Part shown: piece by piece, positions 33,870 through 46,209 of the stretch
How the letters are laid out: every line of letters begins with the position of its first letter
Position numbering within the stretch: the first letter of the stretch is position 1
From: Laccaria trichodermophora
Lineage: Eukaryota > Basidiomycota > Agaricomycetes > Agaricales > Hydnangiaceae
Direction of reading: 5' to 3'
DNA: 64,000 nucleotides
Assembly: GCA_018417955.1 (NCBI GenBank)
Contig: JACTVC010000002.1
Span: 1,736,001 to 1,800,000, forward strand
Translations under genes and position numbers: made by a program
Notes under the pieces: model-generated
Database searches by the model: none
What the model was told of the DNA's origin: nothing
What the model saw: only the letters and a program-made list of their open reading frames with translations

Positions 33870-34793
33870 TCAGTCCTTGCGCTCCCGCTTCTCCTGCTCC
33901 GCTTTCTTGGCCGCTGCAATCCGTTGTTGTTTCACTCGCATATTGAAATATGTCTATAGCCTCGGGTGAGTAGGGTGCAAACAACAAGGCGGAGCACATA
34001 CCCCCAGGACGAATTGAACACAGTTAAAGAAGGGGACCCAGAGCTGCCAAGCAATTAATTACAGAGTTGAGGCGGAGATTCCCTCGTTAGCTCACCTCCA
34101 CGGGTATAAATTTCTGGGCAATGATTAGAGATAGAGGAGATACAATCCAAGATATCTTATTCGATTGTGTTGGTGAGCAGACTGAAAAGAAAGTGAACAT
34201 GTAAAAAGGTACATACCCGGATGACAGCAAAGAAGCCTCCTTTGATGGTCTTTATGACCTCATCAAGTGTCGTCGCGCCATTAATGATCGCCATTGACGC
34301 CAAATAAGCTGGAGAGTAAAAGCATGAAGTACCCCTGTGTATGAAGGAAGGGGGCAACTAAAAGCTGACCTGCGGTCTGTATCGGAGCCACAAGCAAATT
34401 GTTCGCAACAACCTGCGCGATCCTAGCACCTGGCGAAGTCTTGCCGGCGAAAGCCTTCTGAAGGTATTGGACGAGGACGTGGCTTAATGGGGCGGATACG
34501 AGGAAGCCGTAAACAGCCATCTTGACAGCTTTGATGTTGATGTGAGCTTTGGCCAGAGCGCGGAGCGGGGCAGGAACATCCTTGGAGGGCTTAGCTGGAA
34601 GCCCTGAGAGGTGGCTTCCAAGGACTTCCTGGAGGAAGCATAGCGAGCCTTTTGGTGAATGAGTCAGGAGATAGATGGGGACGGAAGAAGGACACAACCT
34701 ACCTGTGGTAATGGCCTTTGTTCGAAGGGGATGGGCAGAGAGCTGAGCAAGGTATTTAACCAGGAGGGGATGATAGGTAGCTACAGCACTCAT
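33870..34793 (-). CDS. Mpv17/PMP22-family membrane protein
   Basis: Small four-helix protein of the inner mitochondrial or peroxisomal membrane. The start at 34793 gives MSAVATYHPLLVKYLAQLSA with HPLRTKAIT, the typical opening (Y..xL..HPxxTK). Then GSLCFLQEVLGSHLSGL, KMAVYGFLVSAPLSHVLVQY and AYLASMAIINGATTLDEVIK. The family signature follows: ISWIVSPLSLIIAQKFIPVE, LWVPFFNCVQFVLG and TYFNMRVKQQRIAAAKKAEQ. About 240 residues over six exons. The C-terminal Lys/Arg/Glu-rich tail is longer than in yeast Sym1. Members affect membrane permeability and metabolite balance; location cannot be told from sequence alone. Confidence 0.85.
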
Positions 34794-34844
34794 CGTGGTC
34801 GCGCGCCAACTGGTTATACCGGTTACAATGCATTATGCCAGTGA

Positions 34845-36364
34845 TCATGACTGACGGGTGCAATCACGCTGATCACGCTTGTTCATAACTATGCCATGGT
34901 ATAATATTGTAACTCTATAAAACAATGCATAAAGTATCACCCCTCTACTGTCTTCCCTTGACCCTGTTCTTCCTGTCAGCTGTTGTATACAGAGAAGACA
35001 ACAATACCATCCATACCAGATTTTCACGTAGTCCGCAAATGACACCATGCAAATCGTCTGCCAGATACCAAGCGCAATACGAGGTGTTACACCGCGGTAT
35101 AATCCCTTGATCCCGTTTTCAGTGTAAATGAACTTGAGTGTGTTGAGAATTGTCAGTTTGGCGGGTCGGTTAGCGTTTGCGGTTCCCTTTGCCATACTTT
35201 GCATCTAAGAACAATGGCGTCAATTCCGTCCTTGACCATAGCCAACAGACTTGATTACCTCCACACGGATAACCTCGATAGGTTGGTTCCAGGTTGCCAG
35301 AGCGCCACCAATCGACGAAGAGAGAATTTTGTCGACTGCACTACCCGGTTCATGCTCTCCTCTGCCCCTGATTTTGCGAATGGAATCCTCTGCAAGACGC
35401 GCGAAACCCATACTGCCCATTGTTTTAGACTGAATTCAAGTTCAACGTCTCCAGCATTTCTTACCGAGATCCCCAGTTTGTGCATTGTCGAACGGCGACT
35501 GCGTTGACACCCTTGTTAACACCAGCGAGACCCTCCCGACGATAGATGTCCGCGAAGACGGCCCATGTTGAAGGTGGCTTAACTCCCGTCGATGCAGTTT
35601 TCGCACGAGTAATCTCCGCCGTCTTCATACACGTCGTGAAACCTGACAAAGTCGGTTGCGAAAAATTATAGGTGGTTAAGAATAGAGAAAGGAAGAAAAA
35701 AGAAACGAACCCATGGTCGCGTAGGCCTGAGCAACACCTCCCGTCATTCCACCCAACAAGCCAGCGAGCCCGGGATTGATGCCGGCAGAAAGTGATGCCG
35801 TTTCGACTTCAGAGGCAGCGAAAACCAGGACAGCTCCCTTGGTGGAAGCCTCAATCCAAGCCTGCGTGGAAGGAAAATGAGATAGAGTGGACCAAGCCTC
35901 AAACGCGACTTGCCCAGGGGATAAGACCTTGATAGAAGCCAACAACTCCACCGCGCGCCCAAACGTCCTTGCAAGCTTGGACCATTGTCTGGTTTCGGTT
36001 GGCCGCCATCTGCGTCTTGAGAACCTCCAGAGGTTGGCCCAAGGTTGTGACCTGAACACATTAAAGTTAGATTTATTTATGGAGTGACCGGGCACGCGAC
36101 TTGCTTCCTAAACATTGTAACAGCGCGTTAGTATGTCAATTGCTCGCGAACTCGGATTCCACTTACAAACTATAAGTTGGACGGGGCGTGGTGGGCTGGT
36201 TAGTTAACGGTCTATAAATGATTGAATAGGTATAGGCACCATGTTCATTATTCCACCTTGATTCGCTGTCAGTCCAACACCACGTCGAAGTAGAAAAACT
36301 ACGGACCAACGGCAATGTTGGACCAGTTCACGCCTTTCTGGCCTGGTTCTCTTTGGACGCCCAT
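34845..36364 (-). CDS. YHM2: Yhm2-type mitochondrial citrate/2-oxoglutarate carrier
   Basis: Exchanges citrate for oxoglutarate, exporting reducing power and acetyl units from mitochondria. Exon 1 (36364-36307) gives [20 protein letters not shown]; exon 2 (36256-36240) adds GIMNM. Single-codon exons at 36169-36167 and 36107-36105 appear to add F and E. Then [119 protein letters not shown] and [17 protein letters not shown]. These blocks are distinctive of Yhm2. Two introns are GC-AG (36052-36104, 35862-35913). The last exon boundary and C-terminus (after SFADY) are uncertain. Confidence 0.9.
36105..36107 (-). other. Putative 3-nt microexon (Glu) of the Yhm2-type gene
   Basis: GAA on the minus strand lies between the 59-nt intron and a 53-nt GC-AG intron (36052-36104, GCAAGT...TCTAAC...TTCAG). 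It supplies the conserved Glu immediately before [10 protein letters not shown]. Confidence 0.6.
36167..36169 (-). other. Putative 3-nt microexon (Phe) of the Yhm2-type gene
   Basis: TTT on the minus strand follows a 70-nt intron (36170-36239, GTGCCT...CTAAC...TATAG) and precedes a 59-nt intron (36108-36166, GTAAGT...TACTAAC...TTTAG). It supplies the residue before the conserved Glu of the E-VTTLGQP motif. Confidence 0.6.
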
Positions 36365-36726
36365 GTTTGAAGGGTAGACAAAGGTGGGGAGGAAGAAGAA
36401 AGAAGGAGATGGGCAAGAGAAGGGAGGGTCAAGCTTGGACCTGCGTAAATACTTAACATTTTTTTTCTTTGGGGAACTGCAACAATCGGACCATTTCGGA
36501 CTTGGCCGTGGCAAATCAACATTTGAAAATTTGCAAGGAATCCACAAGGAATTCCGTCAGAATTCGAAACCAGTATTATTGAATGGGTATGTGAAGTGCG
36601 GGATAAAAAAACATTGCATGGATCCATCGGATATGAAGGTATAACAGTTAACAAAAAATAGTATAACGTTGATCAAGAGCGGTAGGGTAGTATGTGGCAT
36701 GGGGCGGTTCAAACGATCCAGAATGT
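36365..36726. other. Yhm2 promoter gap
   Basis: 362 bp without a gene, downstream of the coiled-coil gene and upstream of the Yhm2-type carrier (both minus). A strong purine tract at 36371-36427 (CT-rich on the coding strand) lies just before the carrier start, as in many fungal 5' regions. Confidence 0.5.
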
Positions 36727-39700
36727 TTATTCAGGACCAGCTCCGAGCTTCGCAATCTTCTCCTTCATAGTTTCAATATCTTCATTAAGTCTGTTGCGTT
36801 TTCGTGGTGAGAAATGAAAACGGCATAATCACAAATTTCGAACGTACCGTGTAACTTGTTCTTGGCTTTCATCTTGTTCTTGCTCAAGATATTGAATTTC
36901 CATCGTCTTCCGATCGACCGCTAGTTGAAGTTCGTCGACTTTGGCATGGCGTGCCTCAAGCTCTTCCCTTATTGTCTTGAGGGCCTTTTCGTGTTGGGCT
37001 TCCAAGTCGTAGATCTTCAGATTATGAGCCTCGTGCATTCGTTGTAATTCCTCTTTGGTTACTCCCGAAGTTTGAGCATGCGGCGCCCCATTGCCATTGC
37101 TTTTCGGAGCAGGCTCCTCGGCATCCAACGTTGCCCTGGTTGTAGCTAGTTCACCCTCCAAGTCCGACAGCCGAATCAAAAGATCTGACTTCTGAGTAGC
37201 TAACGATGCGACTTCAGCGTCATGGGCAGCCCGCAGTTTGATGACCTCTTCCGCACGACTCTTCGCCGCCTCTTCCAGCTCTTTCCCATGGTTGTCTGAC
37301 ATCTCTGTCAGAGATGCTTTCGTCAAACCCAACATGTCTGCTGCGGCGGCGAGATCGTCCTTCGCAACAACGAGCTCTTGGGTTAACCGAGCTATTTCAG
37401 ATGCAGCTTCAGGCGATATTGAAGGGGAAAGTTCCGCAGCCGTGCGGGCTTCTTCGATTTGAGTGGTCAAAATTTCCACCTCACTGCGAGATGTTTCAAG
37501 TGCAGACTTCGCCTTGGATAAATCATCTTGGGTAGCCTTGAGGTCAAGAGTCAAGGTGTTGACCTGCTTAATCAGATCCTTCACTTCACTCTCAAGAACC
37601 GAGGCGTGCTCCGCTTTGAGATTTTCCAATGAGATTTGATTGGCTTTCTGGATTTGTTCAATCGTCGCATTGGACCCCTCGCGAAGGGTTTGCAACTCCT
37701 GACTATGAGCTTCGCCTGCTTCCTTCTGAATAGTGAAAAAGAGACATGTGTGAGGAAACTATCAGGATCAACGAATTCCCTACTAACTTTTGCACGTTCA
37801 AATGCTTCTTGGAGCAGATTTTCGTGCTGACGTTTCGCATCTTCAAGCTTAGATTGATAAGTGGCCTCTTGGCCCTAGCACTCGATTAGATAAAAATCGT
37901 TGTAAGATTTTAACCATCCTCACCTCTAACTCTCGTTTAATAAGTTCCATTTCTTCAGAAAGTTGGGCTTTCTGGAGAACATGTGCTTCCTCGATTTCCT
38001 TGATATGGGAGCTATGGCTATCTTGAGCTGCAAGGAGTTCCTTGGCGGCTAGTTCTTGAGCGGATAAGGCAGCTTCAAGTTTTGACTGCAAACTGCCAAG
38101 AGACGCGACTACTTCTTCGTGCTTCAGAGACGCCAGTTTGAGCTGTTCCTCATGCGAGGTCTTAAGCTCGTTAAGTTGAGACAAGTGTTCCGCTTCCTTT
38201 GATGCCGCCTCCTCGGTTGCAAGCTTTATGGTTGCGGAAGAGTTAGCCAAGTTTTCTTCCACTGCGCTGAGTTTGGCCTGGAGCCGCTCCCGGTTATCTT
38301 CATACTCCTCCTGCGCCTCCTTTAACTCGAGAACTTCAACTTCGAGTTCAGATACTTTGCCAGCGTTTTCCTCCTTCTCCAGATTCAAGGCCGTTACTTG
38401 AGCTTCGAGTCCCGTCAGCTGCGCAACTCTAGATTCAAGCTCAGTAATGCTATTCTGGGCGTCCTGTAACTCAATTTGGTGTTCAGCCTTGAGCGACTGC
38501 GTTGCTTCGACCAATGCTTGCAGTTCAGATTGAACCTTTGAAAAAGCTACACGCTCAGTTTGCACCGATTTTTCGGCGTCAGAGGCAGCCGTCAAGTGAC
38601 TGGCTTGTAAGGTTTCCAAGTCCGCGTGTGCCGAGGCAATCTGCGCTTCGAGAGTTTCCACACGAGCGTTAAGCTTATCGACGAGCTCTCGTTGTTGAAG
38701 AGAAGTAGTGTTCGCGTTCGCCAGCTGTTGAAGAAAGGTTCGTTACAATCAAAATTTATATCAATTTTATAGGATGTACCTCTGTCTGCAACAATTCATT
38801 CCCTTCTTGTTGATCTTTCAGCTGACTTTGAACATTTTCCACTTGCGCCTGAAAGGTATTCTTTGCATCTTCAAGTTCTGAGGTGATAGAAGATTTGAGC
38901 TCGACCTCAGCATGGGCCGTCTGCAGTGCACTTTGTAGAGCTTCAACTTGCGCCTCCAGTGCCGCAACAGCGTCAGTCTTCGATTGCAGGGTATCCGCCA
39001 TCTCTTTCAGCTTAAAAAGAGATGTCATTCGTCACGGGCAGTTTCTTTGGGGAAAGGACATACATCATTCTGCAGCTCAACAACCGCCTTTCCATCTTCC
39101 TTTACTTCCCGGATAGATGAGATGGAGCCGTTGGGTTTGGTGGGCTTAGTTAATGTCGGCGTTCCGGCCGATCTAGAAGAAGGGGGAGGCTTGCTGGAAG
39201 TGATAGGCTTCGTAGTTGTTGCAATTGGCCTCGAAAGCAGAGGTGGCTTTTTAACCGCTTCAGACACCGACGCACGAGGCCGATTCCCCGAAGCTGCCTT
39301 CGTCGACGCAGTGGAACCAGTAGGCGAAACGACTGCTGCCCGAATGGCTTGATTATCCTGTCCCAATTTCCCGTTCACAGATGCGGATAATGACGGCTTT
39401 GGTGTCGGTATAACACCACTTTTCGCCGTTGGCACAATGGATGTCCTTCGGTTTGTTGTTGAAGACGTTACAGAAGGACGTGCGGCAGGGGGGGCTGGTG
39501 CGGAACTTACAGCCTTCTTCAAGGAAGGCGCTGATGGGGCCGGTTTGGGGATAACGATAGTTCCAGAAACTGACGCTCTCAAGCTGGCTGGTTTCACAGA
39601 GCCAGTACCAAATGTCCCAGAGTTGATGATCTTTAGAGTCCTCAATTCGCAAAGACATAAGAATAGAGAGTGGGTTAAGGAAGCACCTTTTTAACAAGAG

Positions 39701-40034
39701 GCGTTGGTGGGTCTCCTTTCGAAGTCACCGGCGGTTTCGTGGACATTTGTCCCTTGCTCTTCGAGGTCGTGGTCTCCTTGTCCTTAGCGGTATCCACCTT
39801 CAGTGATTTAACGGGAGCAAGGGCTTCATGAACAGTTGGAATTTCATCCGTCCCTAGAATCTTGCCATTTAAAGAGTCCACCGCAGCGCTGGTATCAGCT
39901 GGTTCGTGATCTTCAATAACCACGCACGCATCCTCCTCGTGTTCACCATGAGGATTTGACAGCACAAATTCGGAGCCGTCCATTGTGGGGGGACTACCGA
40001 CCACCGCTGAGCTTTGTGAGTCACGCTCCGACAT
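36727..40034 (-). CDS. Long coiled-coil protein
   Basis: About 960 residues. The start at 40034 gives MSERDSQSSAVVGSPPTMDG and an acidic head. A basic, Ser/Pro/Thr-rich disordered region follows, with SVSGTIVIPKPAPSAPSLKK and RPIATTTKPITSSKPPPSSR; such patches often bind microtubules or membranes. From about residue 320 to the end almost everything is heptad coiled coil: LKEMADTLQSKTDAVAALEA, VSELEVEVLELKEAQEEYED, ELQTLREGSNATIEQIQKAN, and the end LNEDIETMKEKIAKLGAGPE. No motor, kinase or other catalytic domain is visible. A cytoskeletal, Golgi-tether or CLIP-like role is possible but inferred. I cannot name a family. Confidence 0.75.
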
Positions 40035-40197
40035 GATATGAGCGGCGAGGAAGGAAGTGATATCCTCGCGGAGGAAGTTCAAGTGACGTGAAGTATCACC
40101 ACAATGAGGATTATCGTGGGAAGAGAAAATAGAATTTAACAGGGGTTAACTGAAGGTTAACTTGGTATCAACTGTGCATAAAGTACATTACAGTACT

Positions 40198-41326
40198 CTA
40201 AGAAATCGTAGCAACGAGATTGAGTGCGTTGAGTGCCGGCTCTTCAAGAGAATTATGGTTGTAACCGAGAACTGCAACCTAATTTGACAAAATCGTCAAG
40301 TTGTGCTGGAGAATGGTGCTGGAAGACACTGACCGATCCGGGCTCAACGTTAAAGTGTGTACCTAGAGGAATGTAAGAAAAAATAGATCTCAAAAACAGA
40401 AAAGCCTGTGGCTCTTACCGAGGCAAAGGGGAAACTTGATCCAACGGGAGATAAGGACGCGACTAAAGTGGCCATGTGCAACGATGAGAACATCGCGTGT
40501 GTTGATCCCCTGCTCCTTGTATTGTTTATGATATTCCCGAACCTAAGCAGATGGGGGGTAAGCTGCGATTCAATAGAGGGAAACGCGCTATGAACCTTGG
40601 AAATAACACCATCTACTCTGTCTTGCATGTCCTGGACTGACTCTCCGTTGGGGCATCTACACTGGATGAATGATAGGAAGATAAAACGAAATAAAAGTCA
40701 CCTACCCGTCTTTCCATATCGTCCAGTTTGGATTATTCTCTTTGATTTCTGATGACAGAAGGCCTTCGTAATCGCCTGCAACCAGCGTCAATTTTTGACA
40801 AAATATCGACGATATTTTATGAGGTAACCATAGTCCCATTCTCGGACATCCTCTGTGAGGCGATATTCGGGAGCATCCTCCAGATGTTCAAATAACAGGT
40901 CGAAGGTCCTGTGAGCACGCTGACGTGGAGAGACTAGAACTGTGCAGAGATTCTTGGGATCGATCGCAACTAAGATAGGAATTGGTAAGGACGCCGGGCT
41001 CACGGTGTGCTATTGCTTACATCCTTGTCCGACCAGGCGCAGCGCGATCTGCCTTATCTGCTCCTCACCTCGCTTGGTCAGCGGTATATCGGACTTGCCA
41101 GTCTGTTGGGTCATTTGGGTTAGATCGATTCACGACAAATCAATATTCCTTACGTGTCTCCTGCAATCCAGACTTTAGCATGTAATAGTACAAAGCCTAG
41201 GATTCTCACCCATTCAAGGACCATGCTGTTTCGCCTTCATGAAGTGATGTTTGAGATGAGCAATTGATAAATGTGATTGCCCTCACCATGACGAATGACA
41301 AACAACCGGGGCATGTCGGTGGACAT
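40198..41326 (-). CDS. SHB17: Sedoheptulose-1,7-bisphosphatase-like phosphoglycerate-mutase family protein
   Basis: Histidine phosphatase. The start at 41326 gives MSTDMPRLFVIRHG, then across an intron ETAWSLNG, the RHGxT catalytic motif. Further blocks: VAIDPKNLCTVLVSPRQRAH, RTFDLLFEHL, EYRLTEDVREWDYG, DYEGLLSSEIKENNPNWTIW, CPNGESVQDMQDRVDGVIS, and the second catalytic His in QGINTRDVLIVAHGHFSRVL. The end is NALNLVATIS. The REW(D/E)YGDYEG and W.IW.DGCPNGES strings are typical of Shb17-type enzymes, which feed ribose synthesis from sedoheptulose bisphosphate. Substrate is inferred from family resemblance. Eight or so short exons. Confidence 0.82.
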
Positions 41327-41685
41327 AACTGAGTGTGGTGTGGTGGACAGAATCGGCTAAGTCGAGGGGAGAACAGTTAGGATGTCGGCGTCCTAAATAA
41401 AGCTGCCTTGGCCCACGGTAATGCAAATAATGTCACATTGCGTTGCAGCAAGTAATAATCTACATAGTAGTGAGACGCACGGGCGAGTAACATCGCCTTT
41501 TATCTCAAATTAGTGTGGTTGTAAGATGTGTATAGCTGTAAGGAACAGGGAATGTGTGGGGGGAGAGGTGCAAGATGCAGCATCGTGACCAGTTGCTTTA
41601 TGATAGTAAATGTGACACTCATAGCACATACTCTCACCTTGCTGTCAACGTTCCAAGTATTGAACAGATACTAAACTCTAGTGGA
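41327..41685. other. Divergent promoter region of SHB17-like and VPS18
   Basis: 359 bp between two divergent starts. I see no gene and no clear motif beyond a G-rich tract at about 41555-41567. Confidence 0.5.
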
Positions 41686-44600
41686 ATGTTTGATGAATGT
41701 AAGTGCTTTCAATTCCTCATCTCTGCCCACCCATACGTTTCTGCACAGACGTAGAACATCCCACCGGAAACTCAGGCAGGCAAGCCGCGGGCCTGGCACC
41801 CTTGCCGCAGTTGCATTTTGAGGGTTTTGAGCCTTCGCCATATCACTCCGATGACATTCGTGCAGAGGTAGACGACATTACGGTACGTGATCAGGCTTAT
41901 ATATATGAGTACTAATTGAGCACCGCACAGGAGACTGAAGAGCATGTGTCTGACGCACCAGTTTTCGATCTTGGACGAGTTCAATACGCCTTCCCCGCCC
42001 CTCTAATCTCTTTTGTTGTCAGTTCCGACATGCTTGCCATGGGGTTTGCCTCCAACTCCGTTGTGCTTATAGAACTGTCACATGCGGACCAAGTCATAAA
42101 GGTCCAGATCCCGAGAAAACCCACAGAGATGACCATACACAAGCTCTTTATGGACCCTTCTGGACGACATATCATCATCACATCTCAACAAGGAGAAAAT
42201 TGGTACTTATTCCGGACTTGGAAGAAGCCCCGCCAACTGAAAGGCTTCAAGATGGTAATTGAAAGTGTAGCATGGAACAAATCAGCTCTGCTCTCTTCTT
42301 CCCATTCGACCTCAACCAAAGAAATTCTTATAGGAGCTAGGAACGGCGTTGTGTACGAGGCCGTTCTTGACGCAGAGGAAGATTTCTTCAAATCACAAGA
42401 ACGCTATCTGCAGTCGGTATATTCCCTCCCAGAAAGGCATCCGATCACAGGCATTAAGTTCGACTATTCCCCTCCGTCGGACCCCAAGCACGCCCTGGTA
42501 CTTGTGACGACTCTGACTAGGATATACCAATTCTTCGGAGTTGTCGATCGAAAATCTGAAGAGGGAGGAAGAGTTTTCTCTGCCCTCTTCGCTCAGTATC
42601 GCGAAACAGTTCCAAGTGAGTTTATCATTGTTATTTATTATGCTTTTCCTTTCTAAAGACGTCAAAGAGATCCTCGAACTTCCTGGAAATCTCAATTCTT
42701 CAGAATTGCAGTTTTTCACACCGAACTCTGATCAAGCGCTGTCAACACCGAAACGTTTGGCGTGGATAACAGGTGGAGTCTGTTGATTTCTATTTCTCGA
42801 CGGATTGTTATATTGAATTTCAAGGGCCTGGAATTTATCATGGAAGCTTGAAATTGGAACCCAGCACTGAAGACCATATCGATGCCGCTCAATTACTTCC
42901 CTACCCATCATTCGGAGCTTCTTCAAGCGAGATACCAGAGGCTCCTTTGTCGCTATCTTTGACTGAGTTCCATTTCATTTTGCTCTATAAGAATCGGATA
43001 GTGGGAATCTGTAATCTGGACGATAAAATAACTTACGAGGAGACGTTGCCTATTGTGAGTATCATGAAATTAAGCGTCCACTGTTTTGATTATATTGTAG
43101 AAAGCCAACGAAGTAATCCGCGGTCTGGCATCCGATCCCGTTCGCAAAACATACTGGGTGTACACCGATCAATCCTTATTCGAGTTGGTGGTCGGTAACG
43201 AGGATCGGGATGTCTGGAAGATATATCTCGAGAAAGGTGAATTTGACACTGCCCTTCGGTACGCAAAGGTAAATTTTGTGCCTTTTTGTTTTTCATGTAT
43301 ATTCAGAGGTGTGATCGTAGACAGCTGGCCAGCGCGACCAGATTATACTTGCACAGGCAGAAAGTTTTTTCACTGAAGGTCGTTACTATCAAGCTGCGCA
43401 ATCGTACGCCCGTTGTTCTGCTTCGTTAGAGGAGGTCGCTCTAAAGTTGCTGGATGTTGGGGAGCGTGATTCTTTGAGGTCATATTTGATATCAAGGTTG
43501 GAACGAAGTCGCAAAACAGTAAGCATCCTGCGTGACCTTATGCCACCCCGCTCTTACAGACGAACCGTTACAGGACTTTACACAAAGGATGATGCTTGCA
43601 ACTTGGTTGGTTGAGTTCTACCTCAGCAAGTGCAATGAATTGGATGACATCGTGGCATCTGAATCGGTTTCTCATGATGTCGACAACCTAAAAGCTGAAC
43701 GGATCATTGTTGAGGATGACCTGCGCCAATTTTTTGAGACTTACAAGGCGGGCAATCACAGCTCTCATTTATTGACAACAGCTTTCTGAACTATGCTTTA
43801 TCAAAACAGAGCAACCTCGATAAAGAAACGGTCTACGAACTCCTTCAAAATCACGGGAGAGTCGATATGTATCTTCACTATGCCACCGCGGTCGGTGATT
43901 TTGAAAGGGTTGCGGAGCATTGGATTCTCGAAGAGCAATGGATAAAGGCCATCGAAACCATCAATCGCCAGGTACTTGTCATTTTGCAGTTGTTAGTGGT
44001 TTTTGCTGACCATTCTTGACAGTCAGACCTTGACCTTTACTATCGTTTTGGTCCTGTTCTCATTCGCCAAGCGCCTAAAGAGACTGTAGATGCCTGGCTT
44101 CGTCAACCTTCACTTGATCCTCTTCGCCTCATTCCTTCCCTCCTCCAACTTCAGCATGCTCATCCTGATCCGTTATCTCCGAATCAAGCAATTCGCTACC
44201 TCAATCACGTCGTATTCGAGCAGCAGAGCACGTTGCCCACTATACATAATCTACTAATTATCTTCTACGCATCGTCATTGGAGGACGATGGCCCTCTTCT
44301 TCGGTTTCTATCCTCAGCGCCGACTGATGCAAACACGGGAAAACCTTATTACGACCTGGATTATGCATTACGTCTGTGCAAATCGGCTGGTCGCACCCAA
44401 CCCTGCGTGCATATATATTCCAAGATGGGTTTATGGGAAAATAGCGTGGACCTTGCACTGGAAAAAGGGGATCTGGAGTTAGCAAAGATCAACGCAGATA
44501 TGCCCGAAGACGACCAGCCTTTGCGCAAAAAGTTATGGCTCAAAATCGCTCGCTATGTGGTCCAAGATAAGAAGGATATCAAATCGTTCGTTTCTTTGCC

Positions 44601-45535
44601 TTCGTTTTCATCACATCCAAGTAATAACAATTTCACCAGGGCTATGCGTTTCCTGGAAAATACGGATCTTCTCAAAATTGAGGATATATTGCCCTTCTTC
44701 CCTGACTTTGTGGTGATTGATGATTTCAAAGAGGAAATAGCCCATGCTTTGGAGGGCTACTCTTCACACATCGAAACACTGAAAAGCGAAATGGATGAAG
44801 CTACACGGACCGCAGAATCCATTCAGCAGGACATCGCTGCGCTCAAGCAGCGATTCATTACCATCGATGTTGGAGAACAATGCTCAACATGCTCAAATTT
44901 GTTGTTGACCAGGCAGTTCTATGTATTTCCTTGCCATCACTCATTTCATGCTGATTGTCTGATTGGACTGGTAAGCTGCCTGTCCTTTCTGAAGAAAAAG
45001 TCGGACTATTGATAACATCATCTAGGTCAAAGAATATTTACCAGCACACGCGTTACGGAGAATCATCACGCTACAAGACCAGCTTGTTAAAAATGTGCCT
45101 GCAAGCAAAGGCAGACTGAACGGGGCAGGCATAGGAAATCTAACTCCTTTGGCCCCTAACCTGCAAACGGGAAAACAGCCAGCAAGTCAACGGGCCCTGT
45201 TGTCTGCCAACTTTGGACCCATCGCAAACCCTCTGCAAAATGGTGCGAGAGCGGCGAACCTGTTGGGTCGTAGTGTCATCTCGGCGGGTGATCGCTTGCG
45301 GGATTTGATCATCCCAGATGCGCTCGCTGCTGTAGTTTCGGCTCCAACATGGATACCTGGAATTGGCGGGAAAAGGACGGGAAACGAGATCGAGGGAGGG
45401 GTGAAGGCGGAAAAGTTGAGGGCGGAGCTTGACGACTTACTTGCAAGCACCTGTCCATTGTGTGAGAGTGTTGTCTCTGGACTTGATAAACCGTTTGTAA
45501 AGGAGGGAGAGGTGGACACATCATGGGCGTTATAG
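41686..45535 (+). CDS. VPS18: Vacuolar sorting protein Vps18 (HOPS/CORVET core)
   Basis: Core subunit of the HOPS and CORVET tethers at endosomes and vacuoles. A short first exon (MFDE) joins YVEHPTGNSGRQAAGLAPLP. The N-terminal propeller includes DAPVFDLGRVQYAFPAPLIS, MTIHKLFMDPSGRHIIITSQ and NWYLFRTWKKPRQLKGFKMV. The alpha-solenoid includes AESFFTEGRYYQAAQSYARC, SLEEVALKLLDVGERDSLRS, AIRYLNHVVFEQQS, YALRLCKSAGRTQPCVHIYS and MGLWENSVDLALEKGDLELA. The C-terminal RING is CSTCSNLLLTRQFYVFPCHH, then SFHADCLIGL, and TCPLCESVVSGL at the end. RING cysteines and histidines are all present. An insert in the RING region (SKGRLNGAGIGNL and onward) is longer than in yeast. Confidence 0.93.
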
Positions 45536-45612
45536 GTGCATGGACCGCTCAGACAATAATAGGATATCGAAACGATGGGCTACAAAATAAAGACTATCTG
45601 CATACCATCATG

Positions 45613-46109
45613 TCAGTGGTTGACTTTTTTCGTTCTCCCTGTCCTTCGACGTAGCCGTGCAGCTTTTCTTGCGCCCATCTACACATAGGATGATGTTAAG
45701 ATTCGTTTCCGAAAGACGGCTCATACCTGCGCTTTCGCGTCCTCGAGTCTCCTCCTTTCCTCTGCCGCCTTCTTGCGCTCCATTGTAACCTCCCTCCGTC
45801 TGGTAACGAAATTAATGGCAAGAAACGCTATGTGAAGGAGAGGGTGAACCTTTGGTAGTCAGCTTCTTTTTCATCCTTGAGCTCCGTCTGTAGTTTTTTG
45901 ATTGCCATTGCCTTGGTAGTTTTTTGCATACGGTCCTCCCATTTTTTAGTCTTGACGGCGTCTGGCAGATTGGAACGGCTGTTGGGTACGTTAGCGTGAA
46001 GCAAGTTGAAACGGGAATCGGCTGACACAGTGGCAGTTTTAGCTGTCTTCCAGGACTTTCCGGATACCCTACCCGCTGAGGAGGATGCGATGGGGATGGG
46101 AGAAGACAT
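45613..46109 (-). CDS. CGR1: rRNA-processing protein Cgr1
   Basis: Small, highly charged nucleolar protein needed for 60S pre-rRNA processing. Exons give about 130 residues: MSSPIPIASSSAGRVSGKSW, then KTKKWEDRMQKTTKAMAIKK, LQTELKDEKEADYQR, RREVTMERKKAAEERRRLED, and the basic end MGARKAARLRRRTGRTKKVN. The GKSWK...W..R......A.K..E.ELK.EK.A..QRR pattern is diagnostic of the Cgr1 family. The start at 46109 is the first ATG; it is 100 bp from the divergent gene at 46210. Convergent with VPS18 with a 77-bp gap. Confidence 0.88.
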
Positions 46110-46209
46110 TTGAGTCACGTGAATTGATAGTAGAGTTGTAACTATGGACTCACATGTTTGTGAGGCTTGCCTGACCTGATTTCCTTTTCATCCCCGCCGG
46201 CCATCGACC

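Noticed and set aside
42601..42790. Apparent stop codons inside VPS18
   Set aside because: They lie within short GT-AG introns; flanking exons rejoin in frame.
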